DNA from: Aquiluna sp.
GTDB taxonomy: Bacteria; Actinomycetota; Actinomycetes; Actinomycetales; Microbacteriaceae
Direction: 5' to 3'
Assembly (NCBI GenBank): GCA_029241985.1
Contig: JAQWUU010000043.1
Coordinates: 1 to 64,000, forward strand
Length of the DNA stretch: 64,000 nt
The position numbers were made by a program, and so were the translations under genes. Shown one piece after another: positions 8,991 to 17,783 of the stretch. The first letter of the stretch is position 1. Each line of letters begins with the position of its first letter. The notes under the pieces were generated by a model. It worked only from the letters and a program-made list of their open reading frames with translations. It did not search any database and had not been told where the DNA came from.

Positions 8991-9925
8991 CAGATAACAA
9001 CCTCATCGACCCGTAATACGCCTTCGACAAGTTTTGGGATTCCAATTCCAGAGACGGCCCTTTGGTTGCCTATCCGATTCAGCTGAACAACATAATCAAT
9101 TGACTGGGACACCAGCCTCGAAGTCAACTCGGTATTGAAACCCCCGAGAATCCCAAGCACTAGAAACCGATCTGCAACGCTCTCGAGATTATTGGCATGC
9201 AGCGTGGTGAGCGTGCCGCGGTGACCGTTATTAATTGCCTGGAGTAATACCCTGAACTCTTTTGAGCGCACCTCTCCGACAACAATCCGATCTGGGCGCA
9301 TTCGAAGCGCGTGAATAATCAATTCATCAAGTTCTATTTGACCTACGCCCTCTTGATTGGCCTCTCTCTCGGTCAAAGCGATTGCCGGAGCGTCGAGCAG
9401 TAATTCCGAGGTCTGTTCGATGCAGATGATTCGCTCTCCTGAGCCTCGGAGGGCTGCCCGAAGCAATGTGGTTTTTCCAACTCCAGTCGGGCCGCTAAAA
9501 ACTATGTTCTTGCCATTGAGAATTTGCCGGCGGAGCCAGTCAACTTGAGCCAGTGAGACCATTCTGGAATGTTGAAGGCTATCTAGAGTGTGCGGATCCT
9601 CAGGATGGATGCGGATACTCAATAGTGGCTTGGTGCTTAGCCCAAATGGCAGAACTGCATGGAATCTCGCGCCGCGATAAACAAAGTCAGCAACCGGTTT
9701 AGCAATGTCAATTCGGGAGCCAGCTTCGAGGGCCAGTGAAACGATTTCCTGGGACATTTCTTGGTCGCTGGAATACAGAGCAGGTAGGTTTTGAAATCCC
9801 TCACCAAAATCTGCCCTTGCAGAATCAAAACCGTCAACAACAAGGTCTGTTACCCCGGGGGTTTCAATAATTTGCCAGATGTCATTAGCGGTTGCGATCA
9901 TCTGCCAAATACTTCGGCAAGGCAA
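8990..9925 (-). CDS. tadA: TadA/CpaF-type secretion ATPase
   Basis: 311 aa from a TTG start; an in-frame ATG at 9901 would give 303 aa and is equally plausible because neither has a strong ribosome binding site. Walker A is FSGPTGVGKTTLL, the Asp box region is RIICIEQTSELLL, Walker B is RPDRIVVGEVR, and the His box is NNGHRGTLTTLHANN. It powers assembly of Flp pili. It is shorter than many CpaF proteins, lacking the long N-terminal domain, as in other actinobacterial versions. It is the first gene of the minus-strand Tad block; no ssd/CpaE-like gene precedes it. Confidence 0.88.
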   Translation of the reverse strand: MPCRSIWQMIATANDIWQIIETPGVTDLVVDGFDSARADFGEGFQNLPALYSSDQEMSQEIVSLALEAGSRIDIAKPVADFVYRGARFHAVLPFGLSTKPLLSIRIHPEDPHTLDSLQHSRMVSLAQVDWLRRQILNGKNIVFSGPTGVGKTTLLRAALRGSGERIICIEQTSELLLDAPAIALTEREANQEGVGQIELDELIIHALRMRPDRIVVGEVRSKEFRVLLQAINNGHRGTLTTLHANNLESVADRFLVLGILGGFNTELTSRLVSQSIDYVVQLNRIGNQRAVSGIGIPKLVEGVLRVDEVVI

Positions 9926-9969
9926 GGGAGTTTATTAGAAAGAAAAAGGCATCTGGGGAAAACTAGGAT

Positions 9970-9998
9970 GGCGGCAGGTTTGGGGGAAACCTGCCGCC
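9970..9998. repeat. perfect 12-bp inverted repeat in the tadA/acs intergenic region
   Basis: GGCGGCAGGTTT, a GGGGG loop, then AAACCTGCCGCC. It lies upstream of both divergent genes, about 45-70 bases before the tadA start. Read on the minus strand it is followed by TAGTTTTCCCC, a weak U stretch. The 350-bp gap between tadA and acs holds nothing else clear except a short CCCC-ATAA-CGGGG repeat. Confidence 0.7.
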
Positions 9999-10273
9999 GG
10001 CGATGTCCACATGGGGGATGTGAGACACCGCAACTGATCTAGTCAGTATGTTGAGTCTACAAAGAAATCAGCTAATTTGTCCCCCATAACGGGGAATTCA
10101 CAGAAAAAGTCCAACTTTTGAAGAAAAAAGTTTGAAAAAGGCCCTACTCCTCAGCCTCTCCACGGAAGAAATACCCCGATGAAAAGCGATAGCCTTCTCA
10201 AGAGTATTCAAGCCCGCTGTTAAATTAGTGTTTCAGATCATCGGCACAGAAAAGATTAGCCTGGAGGACCAAG

Positions 10274-12247
10274 TTGTCTGAGCAACATGAAATCGAAAAC
10301 CTACTTCACGAAACAAGAACCTTTGCCCCGAGCAAAGAATTTTCGAGTAATGCCATCGCGCAGCCTGAGATCTATGAGCAGGCAAAAACAGACAGCCTCA
10401 GTTTCTGGGCGAACAAGGCCAACGAGCTGCATTGGCACAAGCCCTTCAATGAAGTTTTAGATTTCAGCAACGCTCCATTTGCTAAGTGGTTTGCAGACGG
10501 CGAACTGAACATCAGTTATAACTGCCTCGACCGTCACGTCGAGGCAGGTTGGGGTAAGAGGGTTGCTCTATTTTTTGAGGGTGAACCGGGTGACACAAAG
10601 GTTTACACCTATCTAGATCTGCTACAAGCAGTAAAGAAAGCTGCAAATGTTCTGATCAAAATGGGTGTTGAACCCGGAGACAGAGTCGCAATCTACCTGC
10701 CGATGATTCCTGAGGCGATCATTGCAATGCAAGCCGTGGCGAGAATCGGAGCGGTTCATTCGGTCGTCTTTGGCGGATTCAGCGCAGATTCGCTGGCATC
10801 GAGAATTCAAGATGCCAGAGCCAAGGTTGTGATCACCGCGGACGGTGGTTACAGAAAAGGCAAAGCTAGCGCCCTAAAGCCAGCGGTGGACAGCGCTCTC
10901 GAAGGAGATAGATGTCCAAGTGTCGAGCACGTTTTAGTTGTGAAGCGCACCGGCCAAGATGTTCAATGGGATTCCGCTAGAGATGTTTGGTGGGAAGAGC
11001 AAATGCAGACAGTGGACACCGAGCATGAGGCTCAGGGCTTCAATGCCGAGCACCCGCTATTTATTCTTTACACCTCCGGAACAACCGGTAAGCCAAAAGG
11101 CATTCTTCACACCACCGGCGGCTACCTCACACAGGTAGCTTTCACTCACAAGAATGTTTTTGATCTCCATGAGGGCCAAGACGTCTACTGGTGCACAGCG
11201 GATGTTGGCTGGATTACTGGTCACTCCTATGTGGCATACGGACCACTTGCAAACGGTGCAACGCAGGTTATTTACGAAGGTGCGCCTGATACACCAGACT
11301 GGGGTCGCTGGTGGGACATAATTCAGAAGTACCACGTCAGCATTTTCTACACCGCGCCTACCGCCATAAGAAGTTTTATGAAGCTTGGCGACGGTGTTGT
11401 GAGCCACTACGACCTTTCCAGCATTCGAGTGCTCGGATCTGTCGGTGAACCCATTAACCCAGAGGCTTGGATGTGGTACCGAAATGTAATTGGATCTGGG
11501 ACGGCTCCAATTGTTGACACCTGGTGGCAGACCGAGACCGGGGCGATCATGGTTTCTCCGCTGCCAGGAATCACCAGCACCAAGCCAGGCAGCGCTCAGG
11601 TGCCATTGCCGGGAATTGAGATGGCCATTCTTGATGAGCAAGGAAAGCCAGTAGGACCCGGACACGGTGGCTACTTGGCAATCACAGAGCCCTGGCCTTC
11701 AATGCTTAGAGGAATCTGGGGAGACCCAGAAAGATTCAAAGAGACCTACTGGTCACGGTTTGAAGGCATCTACTTCGCAGGCGACGGCGCCAAATTCGAC
11801 GAAGATGGAGATCTTTGGCTGCTTGGACGCGTTGACGACGTCATGAACATCTCCGGCCACCGCCTCAGCACCGCCGAAATCGAATCGGCTTTGGTAGCGC
11901 ACCCTTACGTGGCAGAAGCAGCCGTTGTGGGTGCAGCGGATGAGACAACCGGTCAAGCAGTTGTTGCGTTTGTGATTCTCATGAAAGAAAAGCTGGCTGA
12001 ACTAGGCAGCGAAGCTGACACCTCAAAAATCCTTCGTGACCACGTAGCGAAAGAAATTGGCCCGATCGCGAAGCCTCGGACTATTTTCGTCGTGAGTGAA
12101 CTTCCAAAGACCAGGTCTGGCAAAATCATGCGCAGGTTGTTGAAGGATGTCGCAGAGGACAGGCCAATTGGAGATGTCACCACCTTGGCAGACACCTCCG
12201 TGATGGACACCATAAGCTCCAAGATCGATTCCGGAGTAACCGACTAA
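10274..12247 (+). CDS. acs: acetyl-CoA synthetase
   Basis: 657 aa, TTG start with GGAGGA six bases upstream. Adenylate-forming enzyme: P-loop-like YTSGTTGKPKG, WWQTETGAIM, the GRVDDVMNISGHRLSTAEIE hinge and the acetylation-site motif PKTRSGKIMRR. It converts acetate, ATP and CoA to acetyl-CoA. The conserved lysine in SGKIM suggests control by reversible acetylation, and a GNAT acetyltransferase gene follows directly. Nearness to Tad genes and topA mirrors other Actinobacteria. Confidence 0.95.
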   Translation: MSEQHEIENLLHETRTFAPSKEFSSNAIAQPEIYEQAKTDSLSFWANKANELHWHKPFNEVLDFSNAPFAKWFADGELNISYNCLDRHVEAGWGKRVALFFEGEPGDTKVYTYLDLLQAVKKAANVLIKMGVEPGDRVAIYLPMIPEAIIAMQAVARIGAVHSVVFGGFSADSLASRIQDARAKVVITADGGYRKGKASALKPAVDSALEGDRCPSVEHVLVVKRTGQDVQWDSARDVWWEEQMQTVDTEHEAQGFNAEHPLFILYTSGTTGKPKGILHTTGGYLTQVAFTHKNVFDLHEGQDVYWCTADVGWITGHSYVAYGPLANGATQVIYEGAPDTPDWGRWWDIIQKYHVSIFYTAPTAIRSFMKLGDGVVSHYDLSSIRVLGSVGEPINPEAWMWYRNVIGSGTAPIVDTWWQTETGAIMVSPLPGITSTKPGSAQVPLPGIEMAILDEQGKPVGPGHGGYLAITEPWPSMLRGIWGDPERFKETYWSRFEGIYFAGDGAKFDEDGDLWLLGRVDDVMNISGHRLSTAEIESALVAHPYVAEAAVVGAADETTGQAVVAFVILMKEKLAELGSEADTSKILRDHVAKEIGPIAKPRTIFVVSELPKTRSGKIMRRLLKDVAEDRPIGDVTTLADTSVMDTISSKIDSGVTD

Positions 12248-12685
12248 ATGATCCGAGTCGCCGAACCCGGTGACCGCGAGGCGATTATCAGCCTGCTGGT
12301 AGGTTTCTCAGCAGAGGCTGGGACGAAGCTTTCCTTAGATCATCTAAATCAGGGCTTAGGGCCACTGTTGCAAGACAACCAGCACGGCGTCGTACTCGTT
12401 GCTGTGAGTAATGACGAAATAGTCGGTTACTGCGTAATTGGTTGGAGCTGGGGCATTGAATCTGGCGGTCAAGAAGCACTCATTGATGAAGTGTTTGTTC
12501 TAAATAGCCATCGCAACAGTGGAATCGGCTCTTCACTCATTGCAGGCGCTCTGGAATCAGCTAGCGAGCGAGGAGCAAAAGCAGTTTTTCTAGAAACCGA
12601 AAATGACAACCCTGGTTCTCGCAAACTTTATGAGAAACATGGTTTCAACATTGAACATTCGCTCTGGATGCGAAAGCTTCTCTAG
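12248..12685 (+). CDS. GNAT family acetyltransferase
   Basis: 145 aa, starting right after the acs stop codon (TAA ATG). It has the GNAT acetyl-CoA binding motif region SHRNSGIGSSLIAGALESASERGAKAVFLETENDNPGSRKLYEKHGF. The partner is unknown. Because it is translationally linked to acs, and Acs is a classic target of lysine acetylation, a role in Acs control is possible, but the sequence also fits a small-molecule N-acetyltransferase. Confidence 0.8.
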   Translation: MIRVAEPGDREAIISLLVGFSAEAGTKLSLDHLNQGLGPLLQDNQHGVVLVAVSNDEIVGYCVIGWSWGIESGGQEALIDEVFVLNSHRNSGIGSSLIAGALESASERGAKAVFLETENDNPGSRKLYEKHGFNIEHSLWMRKLL

Positions 12686-13147
12686 CTAGACAAACTCCAC
12701 AATTAGCTCAACTTCAACCGGCGCATCGAGCGGCAGCACGGAGACTCCTACTGCGCTTCTGGCATGCTTTCCAGCATCACCAAAGACCTGCTGGAGGAAT
12801 TCGGAAGCTCCGTTTATGACCGATGGCTGGGCTGAGAACTCCGGTACTGAAGAAACAAAACCAACCACCTTCACAATTTGTTTGATTCGGTCAAGGTCAC
12901 CGATCACTGACTTCACCGCAGCCAATGCGTTAAGCGCACAGCGCTCTGCTATTTCAGCTCCATAAGCTGCATCAATTTCTTGACCGAGCTTTCCGGTGGC
13001 CATTAGCTTGCCGTCTATCAGCGGAATCTGTCCGGCCGTGAAAACAAGGTTTCCTGAAATCATGGCTGGTAAGTATGAGCCGGCAGGCGTTGCTACAGCT
13101 GGAAGTGTGTGACCAAGTTCAGTTAGCCTTTGCTCGATCTGGCTCAC
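12686..13147 (-). CDS. RidA family protein (enamine/imine deaminase-like)
   Basis: The track ORF is longer (to 13291), but the RidA-like protein begins at GTG 13147 (SQIEQRLTELGHTLP), giving 153 aa. YjgF/YER057c/UK114 features: YLPAMISGNLVFTAGQIPLIDG, ERCALNALAAVKSVIGDLDRI, and a C-terminal HARSAVGVSVLPLDAPVEVELIVEFV with the usual Arg. Family members release ammonia from reactive enamines formed by PLP enzymes; some have other roles. The start overlaps the stop of the small upstream gene as GTGA, so translation is coupled. Confidence 0.85.
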   Translation of the reverse strand: MSQIEQRLTELGHTLPAVATPAGSYLPAMISGNLVFTAGQIPLIDGKLMATGKLGQEIDAAYGAEIAERCALNALAAVKSVIGDLDRIKQIVKVVGFVSSVPEFSAQPSVINGASEFLQQVFGDAGKHARSAVGVSVLPLDAPVEVELIVEFV

Positions 13148-13299
13148 TCTGTCACCGGCTTTTTTAGGAAGGCAATTAGTCCGCCCTGAGGTCCGGTGGT
13201 TACTTGAACCAGCTCCCAGCCCTGATTGCCCCAGGTGTTCAGAATCTGGGTTTCTTTGTGCAGCAATAGCGGCGTAGTTACATACTCCCACTTGGTCAT
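13144..13299 (-). CDS. DUF4177-like small protein, missed by the ORF track
   Basis: 51 aa read from the minus strand: MTKWEYVTTPLLLHKETQ, then GNQGWELVQVTTGPQG and a C-terminal LIAFLKKPV. The pattern W-E-Y...LN..G..GWELV.....F.KKP is that of DUF4177 proteins, short single-domain beta proteins of unknown role common next to RidA in Actinobacteria. It ends with a 4-bp GTGA overlap on the RidA start. The long track ORF at this place is the RidA frame read through this gene and is not real. Confidence 0.8.
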   Translation of the reverse strand: MTKWEYVTTPLLLHKETQILNTWGNQGWELVQVTTGPQGGLIAFLKKPVTE

Positions 13300-13341
13300 T
13301 TCACAGCTCCATTTCAGCCTATTGCGAGTATCCTAGAGCCT

Positions 13342-15891
13342 ATGTCTGGCAGTTCTAAGTCTTCAACGCTTTCAAGTCTTCTCAAGTTTGGCTTGCTGAG
13401 CGCCGTAGCTGGCATCCTGTCAGTATCACTTCTCGCTCCTGCAGTTGCAGTCGCCGGCGTAGCCGCGACAACTTCAATCGGAATGTTCGAGGGACTACCG
13501 GCATACATAAAGCCCGTGAATGCGTCTCAGTCCTCAACGATCTATGCATTGCGCGATGGCCAAACTGAACAAATAGCAACTTTCTTCCACGAAAACCGGG
13601 TTGAAGTTCCATTTGAGGAAATCTCCGAGAACTTAATCAACGCCGTAATCGCGACTGAGGACCCCAGGTTCTATGAGCACGGTGGTGTGGATATCATTTC
13701 CCTTATCCGCGCAACCCTGACAAACCTTGCAACTTTCGGTGAGGGGCCTGGAGCCTCGACAATCACAATGCAGTACGTCAGACAATCGATGGTTGAGGCC
13801 GCAAACCTTTCTGGAGACACAACTGCTGTCCAAGCCGCCACTGAAGTCAGTGTCGAGCGTAAACTTCGCGAAATTAGACTTGCGATTGCACTGGAAAAGC
13901 AGGTATCGAAGAAGGAAATTCTTGCCGGCTACCTAAACCTGGTGTTCTTAGGCAACCAAATCAATGGCGTTGAAACTGCTTCGCAGTACTACTTCGGTAG
14001 ATCCGCAAAAGACCTAAACGTTCCGCAGGCCGCTTATCTGGCAGGAATGCTCAAGTCTCCGAACGATTACAAGCCGGATGATTCAGGCAACCTTGAACGT
14101 GGAATGAGTCGCCGAAACTACGTACTTCAGAACATGGCCGACGAGGGTTACATCACTCAAATTCAGGCCGATTCTTATAAAGCTTCACCAATTCAAACAA
14201 GCATCACCAAAACTCAACAGGGCTGTGAAGAAAACCAAGTAACAGCGTTCTTCTGTGATTACACGGTTTGGACCATAAGGAACTCACCTGAGTTTGGCGT
14301 TCAATCTGAAGACCGGGAGATGCTCCTTCGTCGTGGTGGGCTTGAGATTTACACAACCATTGACTTGGACATTCAACAAGCGGCCTGGGATGCTGTCATG
14401 ACAAACCTGCCACCTGATAACGAGTGGGGCTTCGGCACCGCATCAGTGTCAGTTGAAGTTGGAACCGGTCGAATAGTAGCCATGGCCCAGAACAGGTTCT
14501 TCGACCAGAGCGATACCCCAGAGGTGGGCCGCACGAGCGTGAACTTCAACTCAGATAAGCCATACGGTGGCTCTTCTGGTTTCCAACCTGGCTCGACATA
14601 TAAAGTTTTCACCCTTGCCGAGTGGTTAAAGAATGGCTACACGCTTGGTGACCATGTCGACGGTCGTATTTTCACCGGCGAAGATGTAGACCTAGATGGT
14701 GAGCCCGACAAAGTCAAGATTTGGGACGTGTCCAAGGACTTCCGTGCCACATGTGGCGGCGTTGTAGGCCTTTGGGAGGTCAACAACTCTGGTGACAACA
14801 CGATTGATGACATCAGTGTTCGTCAAGCAGTAGTCACATCACAGAACACAGCGTTTGCTGCCATGGCTTCTCAGCTAGACCTCTGTGCCATTCGAGACAC
14901 GGCAGAAGCATTCGGTGTTCACCGGGCCGACGGCGACGAGCTTCTGTATGTGCCATCGGCAATCCTTGGCACGAATGAGATTGCGCCACTAACCATGGCG
15001 GCGGCTTACGCGGGAATCTCAAATGGTGGGGTCTATTGCTCCCCAATAGCAATCGACAGGGTTGTGCTCCGTAAAACCCGAGAAGAGATTCCTGTTCCAG
15101 AAAGCCTATGTAACCAGTCAGTGACACCTGAAGTTTCTGCGGCAATGATCGATGCCATGAAAGGCGTAGTCTCCGGAGGCACGGGAGCTGCTGCAAACAC
15201 CAATGATGGCACCCCGCTGGCTGGTAAAACCGGAACAACAGACGATCGCATCCACACCTGGATGGCTGGATTCTCAAGCGAAGTTGCAACCGCCACCTGG
15301 GTTGGAAACGTAGTTGGGCTTCTCCCGCAGAGCAACAAGTCAGTAAACGGCCGCGCCGTTTCGACGATCAGGCATGCGGTGTGGCGCGAAGTGATGCTGG
15401 AAGTAAATCAGCACTATGACGAGGTTCAGTTCCCTGCAGCAAATCCAAGATACGTCTCCCCTTCAATGCGAGCGATTCCAGAGGTTGCGGGCTTTGACCT
15501 AGAAACCGCGAAGGTCCAACTAATCACAGGTGACCTAAACGTTCAGGTCGTTGAAATCCCAGTTGCCTCCAGCAAGTTGGTTGGGACCGTTGCATACACA
15601 TTCCCAGCTGCCGGCGAATCTGTGCCAAGGGGCTCAATAATTGAGGTTTACATTTCCTCTGGAGGACAGTTGGTTATGCCAGACGTCTCCGGGCTCTCAC
15701 TGCAAGAAGCCTCTACACAGCTTGAGCTCTTTGGCCTTTTCCCTACCTACCCTCAGCCAAGCCAGTATTGGATGTTGAATCTCTGCAACCCAGAGCTACC
15801 TAATGATTCAGTGCACTCCACGATCCCTGCAGCAGGCGAGGACGTGCTCGTTGCAAGCGCCGTGATTGTGCAGCCAAACGCATGTGGCTAA
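13342..15891 (+). CDS. bifunctional class A penicillin-binding protein with PASTA domains
   Basis: 849 aa. A short cytoplasmic tail precedes one membrane helix (about residues 14-44). The GT51 transglycosylase domain has the catalytic Glu in IATEDPRFYEHGG (about residue 106) and ASTITMQYVRQ. The transpeptidase has STYK with the serine near residue 418, SQN in VTSQNTAFA and KTGTT near 629. Two C-terminal PASTA repeats start at MRAIPEVAGFDLETA and VMPDVSGLSLQEA. It polymerises and crosslinks peptidoglycan outside the membrane. A phosphoesterase gene overlaps its end. Confidence 0.93.
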   Translation: MSGSSKSSTLSSLLKFGLLSAVAGILSVSLLAPAVAVAGVAATTSIGMFEGLPAYIKPVNASQSSTIYALRDGQTEQIATFFHENRVEVPFEEISENLINAVIATEDPRFYEHGGVDIISLIRATLTNLATFGEGPGASTITMQYVRQSMVEAANLSGDTTAVQAATEVSVERKLREIRLAIALEKQVSKKEILAGYLNLVFLGNQINGVETASQYYFGRSAKDLNVPQAAYLAGMLKSPNDYKPDDSGNLERGMSRRNYVLQNMADEGYITQIQADSYKASPIQTSITKTQQGCEENQVTAFFCDYTVWTIRNSPEFGVQSEDREMLLRRGGLEIYTTIDLDIQQAAWDAVMTNLPPDNEWGFGTASVSVEVGTGRIVAMAQNRFFDQSDTPEVGRTSVNFNSDKPYGGSSGFQPGSTYKVFTLAEWLKNGYTLGDHVDGRIFTGEDVDLDGEPDKVKIWDVSKDFRATCGGVVGLWEVNNSGDNTIDDISVRQAVVTSQNTAFAAMASQLDLCAIRDTAEAFGVHRADGDELLYVPSAILGTNEIAPLTMAAAYAGISNGGVYCSPIAIDRVVLRKTREEIPVPESLCNQSVTPEVSAAMIDAMKGVVSGGTGAAANTNDGTPLAGKTGTTDDRIHTWMAGFSSEVATATWVGNVVGLLPQSNKSVNGRAVSTIRHAVWREVMLEVNQHYDEVQFPAANPRYVSPSMRAIPEVAGFDLETAKVQLITGDLNVQVVEIPVASSKLVGTVAYTFPAAGESVPRGSIIEVYISSGGQLVMPDVSGLSLQEASTQLELFGLFPTYPQPSQYWMLNLCNPELPNDSVHSTIPAAGEDVLVASAVIVQPNACG

Positions 15892-16709
15892 CTGGCAATT
15901 CCGGCCCGTTCAAGCTGCACAAGCTGGAAGTAGAAAGCATCAAGGCCAAAGGCCTTAGGATTCTGCACATTTCAGATCTTCATTTTGCCCCCGGGCAAGA
16001 AGCAAAGACGCACTTTCTTGCAGGCCTCGCAGACCTTAAGCCGGATCTTGTAATCAATACCGGTGACAACCTTGGTCATCAACATGCCATAAATCCAGTG
16101 CTTAGAGCGCTGGAGCCACTCATGGAATTTCCCGGGGTGTTTGTGAATGGCAGCAATGATTACCGAGCTCCAAAACCAAGAAACCCACTGAAGTATTTTC
16201 AGGGCCCGTCCGAAGTTTCCTCAGCCCCCAATTTGGACACCGGCCGATTTACTTCAGAGCTGCAGGGTGCAGGTTGGCTGGATCTAAATAACCAATCGGG
16301 TCAGCTTTCAATAAACGGGCAAGAAATAGGCTTCTTGGGCCTTGATGACCCACACGAAAACCTTGACAACATTCAGTCGCTGGATGCGCAAGCTAGTCAG
16401 ATCGACAGCGTAGATCTAAAAATAGCAGTGGCACACGCTCCATACTTGCGAGTGATAGATGCGTTCGTAGCGCGGGGTGCAGACCTGATGTTTGCTGGAC
16501 ACACGCATGGCGGGCAAGTATGCCTGCCCGGCCAAAAAGCTCTTGTCACGAACTGCGACCTACCAACAAAATATGCCAGTGGGTTGTCAGCTTGGGGAAA
16601 CGAAGAGCACCAGTCTTTGCTTCACGTTTCAAACGGCATCGGTTGTTCCATCTATGCACCTATGAGGCTTTTTTGCCCACCGAGTGCAACGCTCATCACT
16701 TTGAAATAG
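15882..16709 (+). CDS. metallophosphoesterase
   Basis: 275 aa; ATG overlaps the last 10 bases of the PBP gene. Calcineurin-like metal-binding motifs are visible: LHISDLHFAPG (D-x-H), VINTGDNLG (GD), GNGSNDYR-like NGSNDY in the GNHD position, and C-terminal MFAGHTHGGQV. The GNHD motif is NGSND here, as in many YkuE-like members. It is probably a membrane-proximal phosphoesterase with unknown substrate; the coupling to the PBP gene is common in Actinobacteria and suggests an envelope role. Confidence 0.85.
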   Translation: MWLTGNSGPFKLHKLEVESIKAKGLRILHISDLHFAPGQEAKTHFLAGLADLKPDLVINTGDNLGHQHAINPVLRALEPLMEFPGVFVNGSNDYRAPKPRNPLKYFQGPSEVSSAPNLDTGRFTSELQGAGWLDLNNQSGQLSINGQEIGFLGLDDPHENLDNIQSLDAQASQIDSVDLKIAVAHAPYLRVIDAFVARGADLMFAGHTHGGQVCLPGQKALVTNCDLPTKYASGLSAWGNEEHQSLLHVSNGIGCSIYAPMRLFCPPSATLITLK

Positions 16710-16713
16710 GGAA

Positions 16714-17781
16714 CTAGCCCAATTCCGCTGCTACAAGCTCCGCAATCTCATAGGTGTTCAAAGCTGCACCTTTTCGAAGGTTGTCTCCAACAACAAATAG
16801 ATCGATTGTGTTGGGGAAGTCTTCGGACTGCCTGATTCGACCTACAAATGTCGGATCCTGACCAGCAACGTGTTCCGGGGTTGGGTAAATGTCCTTAGAT
16901 GGATCGTCCATGACGACAACCGTCGGCTGCTTTTCCAAAAGCTCGCGAACATCGTCTGCCGACAATTCGTTCTTGAACGTGGCATGGACCGCAAGACTGT
17001 GGCTGACCTGAACTGGCACGCGAACGCAAGTTGCCGCCACCTTTAGGCCTGGGATCCCAAGGATTTTCCTGGATTCGTTTCTGACCTTCAGTTCCTCTGA
17101 TGTGTGGCCACCAGGCTTGAAGCCACCTGCCGCCGGGATTACGTTCAGGGCAATCGGATTCGACCATGGAGAATCTGCCTGGACGACACCTTGGGCCTCC
17201 AAGGTGTTAGAAACGCTATCGGTTGTCAGCCCAGCCTCTGGGTTTGTCGCTAAAGCCTTGATTTCATTGGCGAGCCTATCTATGCCAGGAGTTCCGGCAC
17301 CGGAAACAGCTTGGTAGCTAGCGACAACCAGCTCGGTTAGTTCCCATTTATGATGAAGCGCGCCAAGGGCAGCCATCATCGTCAAAGTAGTGCAGTTCGG
17401 GTTTGCAATGATTCCAAGAGGTCTAGATTTCGCCATGTGAGGGTTTACCTCAGGGACCACCAATGGAACTTCAGGGTTCATCCTGAAGGCTGCTGAGTTA
17501 TCTACTGCCACGACACCTTTGGCTGCTGCTATTGGAGCCCAGGCTTCAGAAACTTCATCTGGAACATCAAACATCGCAATATCTATGCCATCAAACGCCT
17601 CTTCCGAAAGGACCACAACGGTGACGTCTTGACCGTGAACCTGAATTTTTTTGCCAGCGCTTCTGGCTGAAGCGATCAACCTGATTTCACCCCAAATGTT
17701 TTCCCTGGAGTTAATGATGTCGATCATTACGGTGCCAACAGCGCCGGTTGCACCGACAAGTGCGAGATTTGGTTTTGACAT
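16714..17781 (-). CDS. asd: aspartate-semialdehyde dehydrogenase
   Basis: 355 aa. It reduces aspartyl phosphate to aspartate semialdehyde for lysine, diaminopimelate, threonine and methionine. NADP-binding [16 protein letters not shown], catalytic cysteine in [13 protein letters not shown], and a C-terminal [18 protein letters not shown] with the active-site His. It follows lysC after 2 bp, forming the classic actinobacterial ask-asd pair. Confidence 0.95.
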   Translation of the reverse strand: MSKPNLALVGATGAVGTVMIDIINSRENIWGEIRLIASARSAGKKIQVHGQDVTVVVLSEEAFDGIDIAMFDVPDEVSEAWAPIAAAKGVVAVDNSAAFRMNPEVPLVVPEVNPHMAKSRPLGIIANPNCTTLTMMAALGALHHKWELTELVVASYQAVSGAGTPGIDRLANEIKALATNPEAGLTTDSVSNTLEAQGVVQADSPWSNPIALNVIPAAGGFKPGGHTSEELKVRNESRKILGIPGLKVAATCVRVPVQVSHSLAVHATFKNELSADDVRELLEKQPTVVVMDDPSKDIYPTPEHVAGQDPTFVGRIRQSEDFPNTIDLFVVGDNLRKGAALNTYEIAELVAAELG

Positions 17782-17783
17782 TA

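Noticed and set aside
11057-11665. 202-aa minus-strand ORF
   Set aside because: Antisense shadow of acs; composition (many Trp, Ser, Arg) is not protein-like.
13148-13291. N-terminal extension of the RidA ORF
   Set aside because: This stretch encodes the DUF4177-like protein in another frame, and the RidA fold starts at 13147.
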